Positions 57,901-64,000 of a DNA stretch of 64,000 bases are shown here, piece by piece. Numbering within the stretch: position 1 is the stretch's first letter; the number at the start of each line of letters is the position of its first letter. Origin of the DNA: Planctomycetaceae bacterium (GTDB lineage Bacteria; Planctomycetota; Planctomycetia; Pirellulales; Pirellulaceae); the NCBI GenBank assembly GCA_018660825.1, contig JABJJO010000169.1, positions 1 to 64,000 of the forward strand, given 5' to 3'. Below the pieces are notes generated by a model. It was not told the DNA's origin, did not search any database, and was given only the letters and a program-made list of their open reading frames with translations. The position numbers were made by a program, and so were the translations under genes.

Positions 57901-57962
57901 ATATTATGCCAGAACTCGAGGAACAATTACGAGGCGCCACGCGAGACCTAATCGTATCATGA
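54948..57962 (+). CDS. FAD-binding and Fe-S oxidoreductase (YdiJ/GlcD-GlcF-like fusion)
   Basis: 1004 residues. The FAD_binding_4 domain (about 40-260) has RGAGSGLAGESLGSG, VQPGVVYAHLNKYL and TTMGSVLALDNSGSHWLRYG, with RCGYHLNNL after an insert. The FAD-oxidase C domain has FGHIGHGQFHIRP and GSISGEHGAGLSR. Two 4Fe-4S motifs follow (CNGCARC with MCPIF; CVNCHQCRIECPAG), then two CCG domains (GYHLPCHLRAL, EKGCSGMAG, TECSACKIQM). Known relatives oxidise D-lactate or D-2-hydroxyglutarate and pass electrons to quinones. Its stop overlaps the moaD start (ATGA), coupling it to molybdopterin genes. Confidence 0.93.
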   Translation: MDQERARIQEDLRGVIDGEVRCDDLFLQLYSSDASIYQIKPRAVIRPRHVQDVVATVQYATEHGIAIHARGAGSGLAGESLGSGIVIDFSHFMRRIIDFDGETVHVQPGVVYAHLNKYLAKHNRLFGPDPSTGQVTTMGSVLALDNSGSHWLRYGSARTHVEELEVVLADGTVLRLGQNDNLETLCAVPHRRGLTQFSETPTVGRLDDIQQRLNTILATHHANIAEHTPKSLVHRCGYHLNNLRQGEHLKLAQLITGSEGTLGLITAAKLRTVPLPPHVGVLLLFFDKMEKAIQASAHAVNMDVSACDLLDRRLLILARDTDPRFIQTIPSDAEAMLLVEVTADTRAAVRDRLADITEQIHKSKRLAFASRIALEKKEIAQAWSITQNVIPTLYRLKGNSRAIPFVEDITVPPAAIPTVLPQLQEILRKHQVTASIFGHIGHGQFHIRPFLDVNNQDDIRKLHALASELYEPVVQAQGSISGEHGAGLSRTWFMRKQFGPLYEAFAEVKRLFDPQHILNPGKVIAEMPQPIHNNLRPVTHNEQNTEQATEDAPPVGPTPNTVELQLAWSHEELAYAARNCNGCARCRTEDENSRMCPIFRFAPQEESSPRAKANLVRGIITGRMPLSTINEDQFKQVVDLCVNCHQCRIECPAGVDIPRLVTEAKAQYVATNGISFSDSLFTRLDRTARWASRFSRFYNYAIANRTLRWIAQKTTGLAQGRKLPAVAKSSFLKWAEQQRLDRPSREDGDKVVYFTDVFATWFDTNLAKAVVKTLQHNGISVYVPTQQLWSAAAAIAEGDLQYARKVAQVNVTILADAIRQGYTVVTTEPAAAMCLSQEYPALLDDDDTALVANHTQDVCHYLWNLHRRGKLELTFQPQNYQVGYHLPCHLRALQDHTPGEHLLRLIPGVRVHRIEKGCSGMAGVFGLKSKNYRNSLRSGWGLLSTMRDSEIQVGTTECSACKIQMEQGTSKPTLHPLKLLALAYNIMPELEEQLRGATRDLIVS

Positions 57963-58204
57963 CACTTAAAATCAAACTCTTCGCCGCCGCTGCTCAGGCC
58001 ATCGGCAACGATCACGTCCGTGTTGCGAGCGAAACGCCAGTCACCATCCAAACGTTAAAACTGTTGCTAGCCGAGCAACATCCATCGCTTGAATCGATAT
58101 TACCCTATTGCCGCTTTGCGGTTAATCATGAATTTGCTTTAGACGAAGACGCGGTTTCCGCAGACCATGAACTTGCACTCATCCCACCTGTCAGCGGAGG
58201 GTGA
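57959..58204 (+). CDS. moaD: Molybdopterin synthase sulfur carrier subunit
   Basis: 81 residues with the ubiquitin-like beta-grasp pattern and the diagnostic C-terminus IPPVSGG, whose terminal Gly carries the thiocarboxylate used to sulfurate precursor Z. The ATG overlaps the preceding gene's TGA. MoaE follows after 12 bp. Confidence 0.95.
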   Translation: MTLKIKLFAAAAQAIGNDHVRVASETPVTIQTLKLLLAEQHPSLESILPYCRFAVNHEFALDEDAVSADHELALIPPVSGG

Positions 58205-58216
58205 ACAGGACTCATC

Positions 58217-58651
58217 ATGGCAATACATATCATACATCTCGAAATTGACACACAACGGATGCTCACTGCCGTCAGTAAAACCAACGCCGGTGCGCAATTG
58301 TTGTTCATCGGCACGACGCGCGACATCACTGGCGACCGAGTGACGCAATGGCTAGATTACGAAGCCTACAAACCTATGGCGATCAGCAAACTGCAACAAT
58401 TAGAATCCGCTGCCTATCAACGCTGGGATATTTGTGCTATCGAAATAGTACACCGCCTCGGAAAGATTCTCCCAGGCGAAGCTAGTGTAGCGATTGCCGT
58501 CAGTTCTCCACACAGGGAAGATGCCTTTGCGTGTGGCAGATGGCTAATCGACACGCTCAAACAGGACGTGCCTATCTGGAAACAGGAACATTGGCTCGAC
58601 GAGCAACCACAATGGATTCACCCTGCCAATAAAACACTCGGCAAACAATGA
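58217..58651 (+). CDS. moaE: Molybdopterin synthase catalytic subunit
   Basis: 144 residues. MoaE blocks: LLFIGTTRDITGDRVTQWLDYEAY, IEIVHRLGKILPGEASVAIAV-type sequence, SPHREDAFACGRWLIDTLK and VPIWKQEHW with the catalytic Lys. Together with MoaD it converts precursor Z (cPMP) to molybdopterin. The next gene starts within its stop codon (ATGA at 58648). Confidence 0.96.
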   Translation: MAIHIIHLEIDTQRMLTAVSKTNAGAQLLFIGTTRDITGDRVTQWLDYEAYKPMAISKLQQLESAAYQRWDICAIEIVHRLGKILPGEASVAIAVSSPHREDAFACGRWLIDTLKQDVPIWKQEHWLDEQPQWIHPANKTLGKQ

Positions 58652-59649
58652 ACAAACCAACACCACTTATCGATTCCCATGGCCGCATTCATACGAGTTT
58701 GCGGATCAGCATCACTGATCGCTGTAACATTCGTTGCTTTTATTGCATGCCCGCAGAAAACGTGAAATTTCGGCCCCGTGATGAAATCCTGACTTATGAA
58801 GAAATTGCACGATTCGCCTCAGTAGCTGCTCGCCTTGGTATCAACCGCTTGAGAATCACCGGTGGGGAACCTCTTATACGAAACGATCTTGCCGGCCTGA
58901 TAAAACGGCTATCGGCGATCCCTGGAATCGACGACATTGCGCTCACCACCAATGGCGTTCTGCTAACAGAGCAAGCTGCGGCGCTTAAAAACGCTGGCTT
59001 GCAACGTCTTAATGTCAGTTTGGACACGCTCGACGACGACGTCTTCTTCCGGCTTTCCCGTCGCCGCGGTATTGACCAGATTATTGCGGGAATTCAGCAG
59101 GCGAACAAGTTAGGCTTCGACAAAATCCGACTCAATGCGATCGCCATCAAGTCGATCACCGAGCAAGAAATTGTGCCACTTGCAACGTTCGCTCGACAGC
59201 ACGACCTCGAATTGAGATTCATTGAGTTCATGCCATTAGATGCGGATGATCAGTGGCAACGTCAACAGGTTTTGACAGGAGATGAAATCAAAAATATCTT
59301 GGAAACGGCATTCTGCGAACTGTTGCCAGTCACTCGTGACGATGCCAGTCAACCGGCGGTCGATTTTCAATTTTCCGACAACCAAGGGAGGATTGGATTT
59401 ATCAATCCACTGTCGCAGCCATTTTGTCACCATTGCAATCGCATCCGCATTACCGCGGAGGGTCAATTGCGAAACTGTCTATTTTCAACAACCGAATGGG
59501 ATGTTCGCCAACTATTGCGAAACAAAGGTTCCGACGATGAACTGGAAACACTGATCCGTAGTTGCGTCAGCGGCAAGAACGCCGCTCATGGTATCGACTC
59601 GGATTCATTCATTAAACCGCAACGCGCAATGTATCAAATCGGCGGTTGA
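58648..59649 (+). CDS. moaA: GTP 3',8-cyclase
   Basis: 333 residues. N-terminal radical-SAM cluster C26-x3-C30-x2-C33 in ITDRCNIRCFYCMPAE, SAM-binding GGEPLIR and a C-terminal second cluster C260-x2-C263 and C277 in PFCHHCNRIRITAEG and RNCLFS. The protein ends in the required GG tail. It starts molybdenum-cofactor synthesis from GTP. Overlaps moaE by 4 bp, so moaDEA form one unit downstream of the FAD/Fe-S gene. Confidence 0.97.
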   Translation: MNKPTPLIDSHGRIHTSLRISITDRCNIRCFYCMPAENVKFRPRDEILTYEEIARFASVAARLGINRLRITGGEPLIRNDLAGLIKRLSAIPGIDDIALTTNGVLLTEQAAALKNAGLQRLNVSLDTLDDDVFFRLSRRRGIDQIIAGIQQANKLGFDKIRLNAIAIKSITEQEIVPLATFARQHDLELRFIEFMPLDADDQWQRQQVLTGDEIKNILETAFCELLPVTRDDASQPAVDFQFSDNQGRIGFINPLSQPFCHHCNRIRITAEGQLRNCLFSTTEWDVRQLLRNKGSDDELETLIRSCVSGKNAAHGIDSDSFIKPQRAMYQIGG

Positions 59650-59679
59650 AAAAATCCGCAATTTGTATTGAGCAAGGGC

Positions 59680-60102
59680 TCAGAGTTTAACTTCACGACG
59701 TTGCATCTCGATATCTTCGAGGCGCACGACTGGGCCCCGTCCACTACCAGGGCAGTCACGACAGGTTGCTTGCCAGGTTTCCGCTGATTCAAGGTTGGAA
59801 TCCCAAAACGGCCAAGTCCGACATTGCCTAGGCCGAGCTTCATAGACACCGCAAGAAGTCTTTTCGGAATCAAAGAAAACGCAATCACCATTTGGAAACT
59901 CTACCAAAGACCAACGTACCCCGATACGGCGCGTGTAAGTGTCCTGAAATTCTCCTAACGGCATGTTAATCAACTTTGCTAAGGTCGCGATTTCCCCCTC
60001 ATCGAGCCAAACAAAACCGGGCGCACCGGTACAGCAATCGCCGCAGCCGGTGCACTGAAATTGTAAGCCAGCGTGATACCATTTTTCACTTTCCTGAGTC
60101 AT
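59680..60102 (-). CDS. YkgJ-type Cys-cluster protein
   Basis: 140 residues from the ATG at 60102, chosen because it precedes the conserved Cys box after a CAGGG site; an upstream ATG at 60183 would add an unconserved leader. The family pattern is FQCTGCGDCCTGAPG, WLDEGEIATLA and CGVYEARPRQCRTWPFW, with further Cys at TCRDCPGSG. YkgJ-like proteins bind zinc or an Fe-S cluster and are of unknown function. Convergent with moaA. Confidence 0.9.
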   Translation of the reverse strand: MTQESEKWYHAGLQFQCTGCGDCCTGAPGFVWLDEGEIATLAKLINMPLGEFQDTYTRRIGVRWSLVEFPNGDCVFFDSEKTSCGVYEARPRQCRTWPFWDSNLESAETWQATCRDCPGSGRGPVVRLEDIEMQRREVKL

Positions 60103-60341
60103 GGCCCTGCTAATCCCTTCGGTTTTGTTCGATGTAGTTGGGCCTGGTGCCCTTTTGTTGATCGTAAATGGCTCTGCAGCCAAAAACCCATTGCTGTAGA
60201 TGTACTGATTATACCAATTGCGTAGAATTTGACGATTACCTCAAGTTACTACTTATATGAATCGATAGTAAGAACAAGGTGCAATGCGCTGTATGCCTGT
60301 CTAACAAATGACCAAAATGCCTTGCTAGACCCCATCAATCA

Positions 60342-60635
60342 ATGTCCCAATCCACCACAAAAAAAGATATTGCAAATGCCATCGCCAGAGACCTTGGCAT
60401 CACCCAAGCACAATCCAAACAATTTGTTCAAAAGACCCTCGATGCCATTACTAATGTACTACGTGACAAGGGGCGACTCGAATTACGCGATTTTGGCGTC
60501 TTTGAATGCAAGACAAGGAAAGCTCGCAAAGGCAGGAACCCCAAAACAGGGGATCCGGTAAACGTACCCGAAAAGCTGGTCGTAACTTTTCGAGCTGGCA
60601 AACAAATGGAGCGGACTGTGCGACGCAACAAATAG
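60342..60635 (+). CDS. hup: HU-family DNA-binding protein
   Basis: 97 residues. HU/IHF helices and arm: TKKDIANAIARDLGITQAQS, ELRDFGVFECK, then the DNA-grasping arm RKGRNPKTGDPVNVPE (with the wedge Pro) and VVTFRAGKQM. Small, basic nucleoid protein. Monocistronic; a 158-bp leader precedes it. The exact paralogue (HU or IHF-like) cannot be told. Confidence 0.95.
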   Translation: MSQSTTKKDIANAIARDLGITQAQSKQFVQKTLDAITNVLRDKGRLELRDFGVFECKTRKARKGRNPKTGDPVNVPEKLVVTFRAGKQMERTVRRNK

Positions 60636-60868
60636 CCGGAAATAGCATAATTATAAAAACTCATATTGCGGCAAATCACGAGATTATGTACTTATAGCCA
60701 ACTGAAATTTATTCAGCTAACAACGTTCGACAGCAAGTACACGTTTTAAACGTATTCACACTTAACTTTCAGCTACCACACACAAATACTTTTTAGGGTT
60801 CAACCAATCGTTTATCGTCTCGGCTAACGTACTCGAGAGCCCGATAAATTAGGTCTAGGAGAATTTCA

Positions 60869-61087
60869 ATGCGACGCCTGTTTTACGCAATAGTTTTAAC
60901 TGCCATTTTGAGCACCAGTATCGGTTGCATTATACCTGCCTTCTCCGGCGATCGAGCTCGACGAACCCAGCAGTTGATTTTCACTTCCGAAAACCAGCGG
61001 CAGATTCTAAACTTCTGGGAACGCTTATGGCATTTAGATCAACCTGACCACATGTCGCCACAACGTGTTCATGGCGGTGTTATTTAA
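60869..61087 (+). CDS. Small predicted lipoprotein
   Basis: 72 residues. AGGAG lies 7 nt before the ATG. The signal MRRLFYAIVLTAILSTSIGC has a lipobox-like end, so Cys20 may be lipidated. The remaining 50 residues (TQQLIFTSENQRQILNFWERLWHLDQPDH) look helical and amphipathic. Short proteins of this type are common in planctomycetes; no function is known to me. Confidence 0.65.
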   Translation: MRRLFYAIVLTAILSTSIGCIIPAFSGDRARRTQQLIFTSENQRQILNFWERLWHLDQPDHMSPQRVHGGVI

Positions 61088-61147
61088 GCTGCCGATTAAG
61101 GCCTCCAGCAGGTTCACCCAATTGCTGCGGACCTCTCGTTAAGTACT

Positions 61148-61177
61148 GCAAACTTTTGTCATTACAAAAGTAGTTGC
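61148..61177. promoter_or_regulatory. Perfect inverted repeat upstream of pyrD
   Basis: ACTTTTGT and ACAAAAGT pair over 8 bp around a CATT loop (61152-61171), extended by GCAA/TTGC with an AG bulge. There is no T-run after it on the plus strand, so it is not a standard terminator. It could be an operator or part of the lipoprotein-gene 3' end. Confidence 0.35.
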
Positions 61178-61316
61178 TGCGCTAGGGAATTGTGCTCTAA
61201 TTTATACAAGCAGAATCCATTCCATGAATTGAGGAATCGGCCTTTGCCGGTTAAAGTACTGTGTAGGGGATTCAACAAACAGACCTACACCGCTTGAACA
61301 CGAAGAGATCATATCC

Positions 61317-62246
61317 TTGACACTCGATACCGATACCGTTGATTTGCAAGTTTGCCTTGGCAGACTGACGCTTCCGAATCCGATCATGGTTGCCTCAGGT
61401 ACTTTTGGCTACGCACGTGAAATGGAACAAATTGTCGATCTCTCACGCCTCGGTGGAATCGTTCCCAAAACTATCACGTCGCAGATGCGAAAGGGAAATG
61501 CACCTTGGCGAACCATCGAAACGTCTTCGGGGTTGCTAAACTCAATCGGACTCGACAACGACGGACTCGACGCTTTCATTGAGAATCACTTGCCGTATCT
61601 TGTTGCCTTAGACGCACCGGTGATTGTCAGTATTGCCGGTGAAAATCAGGCGGATTACGTCGGCATCGCGCAACGTTTGGATGCCTGTGGGGGTGTGGCA
61701 GCACTGGAGCTTAACATCTCCTGCCCAAATGTAGCTCACGGTGTCGATTTTGGCAGTAACCCAGAGTTGTGTGAAAAAGTTGTCCGCGATGTTCGGGAAA
61801 ATTGTGCCTTGCCAGTCCTAACCAAGCTTACGCCAAACGTTACGAACATCGTTGAACTCGCAGCGGCGGCCGCAGCTGGTGGCACCGATGCGGTCTGCCT
61901 GACCAACACCTTGTTGGGTATGGCCGTCGACTGGAGAAAACAACGCCCACTTCTTGGCAATAATGTCGGCGGATTGAGCGGTCCAGCTATCAAACCGGTA
62001 TCATTGCGCTGCGTATACCAAGTAGCACAGGCGGTCGATATTCCAATCATTGGGATTGGCGGAATCGCAAATCTCAATGATTGCATGGAATTTTTTGTGG
62101 CGGGTGCTTCTGCGATACAGATCGGGACGGCCAACTATTACGACCCAACGGTCACGATGAGGATACTCGACGAACTACCGACCGCAGTCACTGAACTCGG
62201 AACCAACAAATTTTCTGATGTTCCAGGATCCGTCAAGCCGAACTAG
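61317..62246 (+). CDS. pyrD: Dihydroorotate dehydrogenase (class 1B type)
   Basis: 309 residues from a TTG at 61317; AAGAG lies upstream and the conserved N-terminus (LGRLTLPNPIMVASGTFGY) starts soon after, so a later ATG at 61386 would cut it. Motifs: ASGTFGYAREM, ELNISCPNVAHG with the class 1 catalytic Cys, LTKLTPNV, CLTNTLLGMAVD and GIGGIANLNDCMEF. It oxidises dihydroorotate to orotate in pyrimidine synthesis. Class 1B enzymes use a PyrK partner, not seen here. Confidence 0.95.
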   Translation: MTLDTDTVDLQVCLGRLTLPNPIMVASGTFGYAREMEQIVDLSRLGGIVPKTITSQMRKGNAPWRTIETSSGLLNSIGLDNDGLDAFIENHLPYLVALDAPVIVSIAGENQADYVGIAQRLDACGGVAALELNISCPNVAHGVDFGSNPELCEKVVRDVRENCALPVLTKLTPNVTNIVELAAAAAAGGTDAVCLTNTLLGMAVDWRKQRPLLGNNVGGLSGPAIKPVSLRCVYQVAQAVDIPIIGIGGIANLNDCMEFFVAGASAIQIGTANYYDPTVTMRILDELPTAVTELGTNKFSDVPGSVKPN

Positions 62247-62306
62247 ACTCAAGAGAATCACCAATACAAAACGCAACAACAATAAGTGAATCAACAAAGG
62301 GACATC

Positions 62307-63272
62307 ATGCGAGTACTGTCGGGCATTCAACCAACAGGCCGATTTCACTGGGGAAATTACTTCGGTGCAATTCGACAATATATTCAACTCCAGCACGAGG
62401 ACGAGGCGTTTTATTTCATCGCCAACCTACACGCTTTAACGACCATTCGCGATCCTCAACAACTCAGCCAACTTACGCTCGATGCCGCCCTAGATCTACT
62501 GGCACTTGGACTCGACCCCGATGCAGCGACGTTATTCGTTCAATCTGATATCCCTCAGATATCCGAATTAACATGGATTTTGATGACCGGCACACCCCTC
62601 GGGTTACTTGAACGTTGTCATGCATTCAAGGAAAAAAAATCCAAAGGTATTTCCGCGGACGCTGGGCTATTCACCTACCCAGTGCTCATGGCCGCAGATA
62701 TTCTGGGATATGATTCCAATTGCGTGCCTGTTGGGCAAGACCAGGTGCAGCATATCGAAGTCGCCCGAGATATTGCTCGCAGTTTCAACCATCACTACGG
62801 CGATTGCTTCGTGCAGCCTGAAGCCCGTATTTTGGATGAATCCGCCAAGGTACCAGGTACCGATGGCGAAAAAATGTCAAAGAGTTACGACAACATTATC
62901 CCCGTTTTCGAAGAAGAAAAGGCACTCCAAAAACAGATCATGCGTATCTCCACGGACTCGCGTGCGATGGAAGACGCCAAACAACCGGAGACTGACCACC
63001 TGTATCAATTGTTTTGCCTCTTTGGCAAGTCAGCGCAGCAACAGGAAATGGCTGCTATATATCGCCGCGGCGGATTTGGCTACGGCGATATAAAAAAACA
63101 GCTTGCCCAAGCCGCTGAGGGCTATTTCGGGCCCGCCCGTGAACGTCGCGAAAAATTGACGCTGGACCCTGACTTTGTTCAAGACATCCTGGCAGCGGGT
63201 GCGGCAAAGGCTCGCTTAAAAGCCGCCGAAGTTCTCGATCGAGTCCAGCATGCGACGGGGCTAGTGCGATGA
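62307..63272 (+). CDS. trpS: Tryptophanyl-tRNA synthetase
   Basis: 321 residues from the ATG at 62307, chosen because AAGGGA precedes it and the family begins [11 protein letters not shown]; an in-frame GTG at 62286 is less likely. Class I signatures: HIGH-like FHWGNYFGA and KMSKS in [11 protein letters not shown]. Also [11 protein letters not shown] and [12 protein letters not shown]. Charges tRNA-Trp. The stop overlaps the start of acpS (ATGA). Confidence 0.97.
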   Translation: MRVLSGIQPTGRFHWGNYFGAIRQYIQLQHEDEAFYFIANLHALTTIRDPQQLSQLTLDAALDLLALGLDPDAATLFVQSDIPQISELTWILMTGTPLGLLERCHAFKEKKSKGISADAGLFTYPVLMAADILGYDSNCVPVGQDQVQHIEVARDIARSFNHHYGDCFVQPEARILDESAKVPGTDGEKMSKSYDNIIPVFEEEKALQKQIMRISTDSRAMEDAKQPETDHLYQLFCLFGKSAQQQEMAAIYRRGGFGYGDIKKQLAQAAEGYFGPARERREKLTLDPDFVQDILAAGAAKARLKAAEVLDRVQHATGLVR

Positions 63273-63655
63273 ATGTACTGGGGTTAGGAACCGATATTAT
63301 CGAATGCTTGCGTATCGCGAAGATGATAGAGAAGCATGGCGAGTTGTTTTTGCAACGTGTTTACACCGAACATGAGGTGGGTTATTGCAGTAGTCGCAAG
63401 GCCGCCAACCAACACTACGCAGGCCGCTGGGCCGCCAAGGAAGCGGTTCTCAAAGCAATGGGAACTGGTTGGTCTCGCGGAATCCGCTGGCGCGACATCG
63501 AAGTAAAGGTAGAACTCGGAGGAAAACCGCATGTACATATTCACGGCACCGCAAGAGAAATCTGTGACGAACTGGGTATCACCGACATGCTCATCTCAAT
63601 TTCTCATTGCCGCTCACATGCAACGGCGACCGCGATCGCCGTTGGTGAAGATTAA
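63269..63655 (+). CDS. acpS: Holo-[acyl-carrier-protein] synthase
   Basis: 128 residues. N-terminal GLGTDIIEC with the magnesium Asp, then [17 protein letters not shown] with the catalytic Glu/Lys, and [16 protein letters not shown]. It transfers the 4'-phosphopantetheine group from CoA to acyl carrier protein. Overlaps trpS by 4 bp, so it is translationally coupled. Confidence 0.96.
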   Translation: MNVLGLGTDIIECLRIAKMIEKHGELFLQRVYTEHEVGYCSSRKAANQHYAGRWAAKEAVLKAMGTGWSRGIRWRDIEVKVELGGKPHVHIHGTAREICDELGITDMLISISHCRSHATATAIAVGED

Positions 63656-63701
63656 TGCCGCGGGCCCTATTCCAGGCTAATGCCAAACCAGCCTCAAGCT
63701 C

Positions 63702-64000
63702 TTAGGCGGTGGAATCCGATTCACCGGCGGCTACGAACTCTTCGCCTAACGTTTCCGGTTGGTACCCAGATTCAACGACTTTACCTTCAATCGTCTGAAT
63801 GACAGGGGGTGGATTCTCAGCTTCGTGGTTATCTAAGGCTGCCGCCCACTTGTTACGCACGTCATCTTCAAGCTTCTTCCAAGCGCCACGTCCGCGGCAT
63901 TTGGGGAACTTGGAACAACCGAGCCACGGGCCTCGAGCACCATTTCGCAGGTTGAGATGCGAATCACATTTATTGCATTCAATATCGGTTGCTAGCGGTG
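63702..64000 (-). CDS. topA: C-terminal part of DNA topoisomerase I (5' part beyond window)
   Basis: The minus-strand frame is open from the window edge to TAA at 63702-63704, about 98 codons. A topoisomerase zinc-finger repeat is visible: DIECNKCDSHLNLRNG, then PWLGCSKFPKCRGRGAW, the C-x2-C-x-n-C-x5-C form seen in TopA C-terminal domains. An acidic, proline-containing tail (about 50 residues) follows. The catalytic core would lie to the right of the window. Identification rests on this finger alone. Confidence 0.8.
   Translation of the reverse strand, partial: PLATDIECNKCDSHLNLRNGARGPWLGCSKFPKCRGRGAWKKLEDDVRNKWAAALDNHEAENPPPVIQTIEGKVVESGYQPETLGEEFVAAGESDSTA

Noticed and set aside
1-64000. 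tRNA, rRNA, CRISPR, prophage or insertion-sequence features, and selA/selB/selD genes
   Set aside because: Looked for in intergenic regions and among the proteins; none could be supported by eye.

Overview
The window looks like chromosome from a planctomycete of the Pirellulales type. The evidence is the mix of families typical of that group: DUF1501 secreted proteins (four), a PSCyt1/PSCyt2/PSD1 (DUF1549/DUF1553) giant protein, a PVC-type haem-binding CxxCH/HEAT protein, two formylglycine sulfatases, Tat-exported Gfo/Idh/MocA oxidoreductase, DUF3500, FG-GAP and PQQ-like propeller proteins. Genes are dense, on both strands, with short operons. I see no phage, insertion sequence, CRISPR array, rRNA or tRNA gene.

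Layout. 1-735: C-terminus of a ceramidase-like protein. 774-2508 (minus): two tandem TlpA/thioredoxin-like genes. Each has an in-frame UGA exactly where the nucleophilic Cys of WCPPC should be, and a hairpin with a GGUC loop about 31 nt downstream; I read both as selenoproteins, and this is the main discovery. 2622-24206: exported catabolic and hydrolytic genes (sulfatases, PVC cytochrome, DoeB-like deacylase, DUF3500, oxidoreductases, propellers, esterases, YaaA, a HExxH protein, a cupin). 24249-39217: RidA-like protein, DUF1501 and M81 peptidase genes, then a long minus-strand series with esterase, DUF1501, threonine-synthase-like enzyme, nitrilase-family enzyme and the PSD1/DUF1501 pair. 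39359-46561: a C-terminally anchored Ser/Thr kinase, then an operon of amidohydrolase, fused TctC-TctB, TctA and a PLP dehydratase (tripartite tricarboxylate uptake plus catabolism), preceded by a stand-alone OleA/FabH-like thiolase. 46562-47303 is a gene-poor stretch with four compact hairpins. It is followed by a PuuD-family glutamine-amidotransferase-like protein that lacks its nucleophile.

48268-64000 is mainly housekeeping: aconitase, dCTP deaminase, endonuclease III, GTP cyclohydrolase I, two membrane proteins, a YdiJ-like FAD/Fe-S oxidoreductase translationally coupled to moaD-moaE-moaA (molybdopterin synthesis), a YkgJ-type Cys-cluster protein, HU, a small lipoprotein, pyrD, trpS-acpS (overlapping), and the C-terminal zinc finger of topoisomerase I running off the right edge.

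UGA is used as an ordinary stop by several genes here (for example those ending at 735, 26705, 57962 and 63272), while both putative selenoprotein genes end in UAG. General UGA reassignment is therefore unlikely. No selA, selB, selD or tRNA-Sec gene lies in this window, so the selenocysteine claim depends on the rest of the genome.
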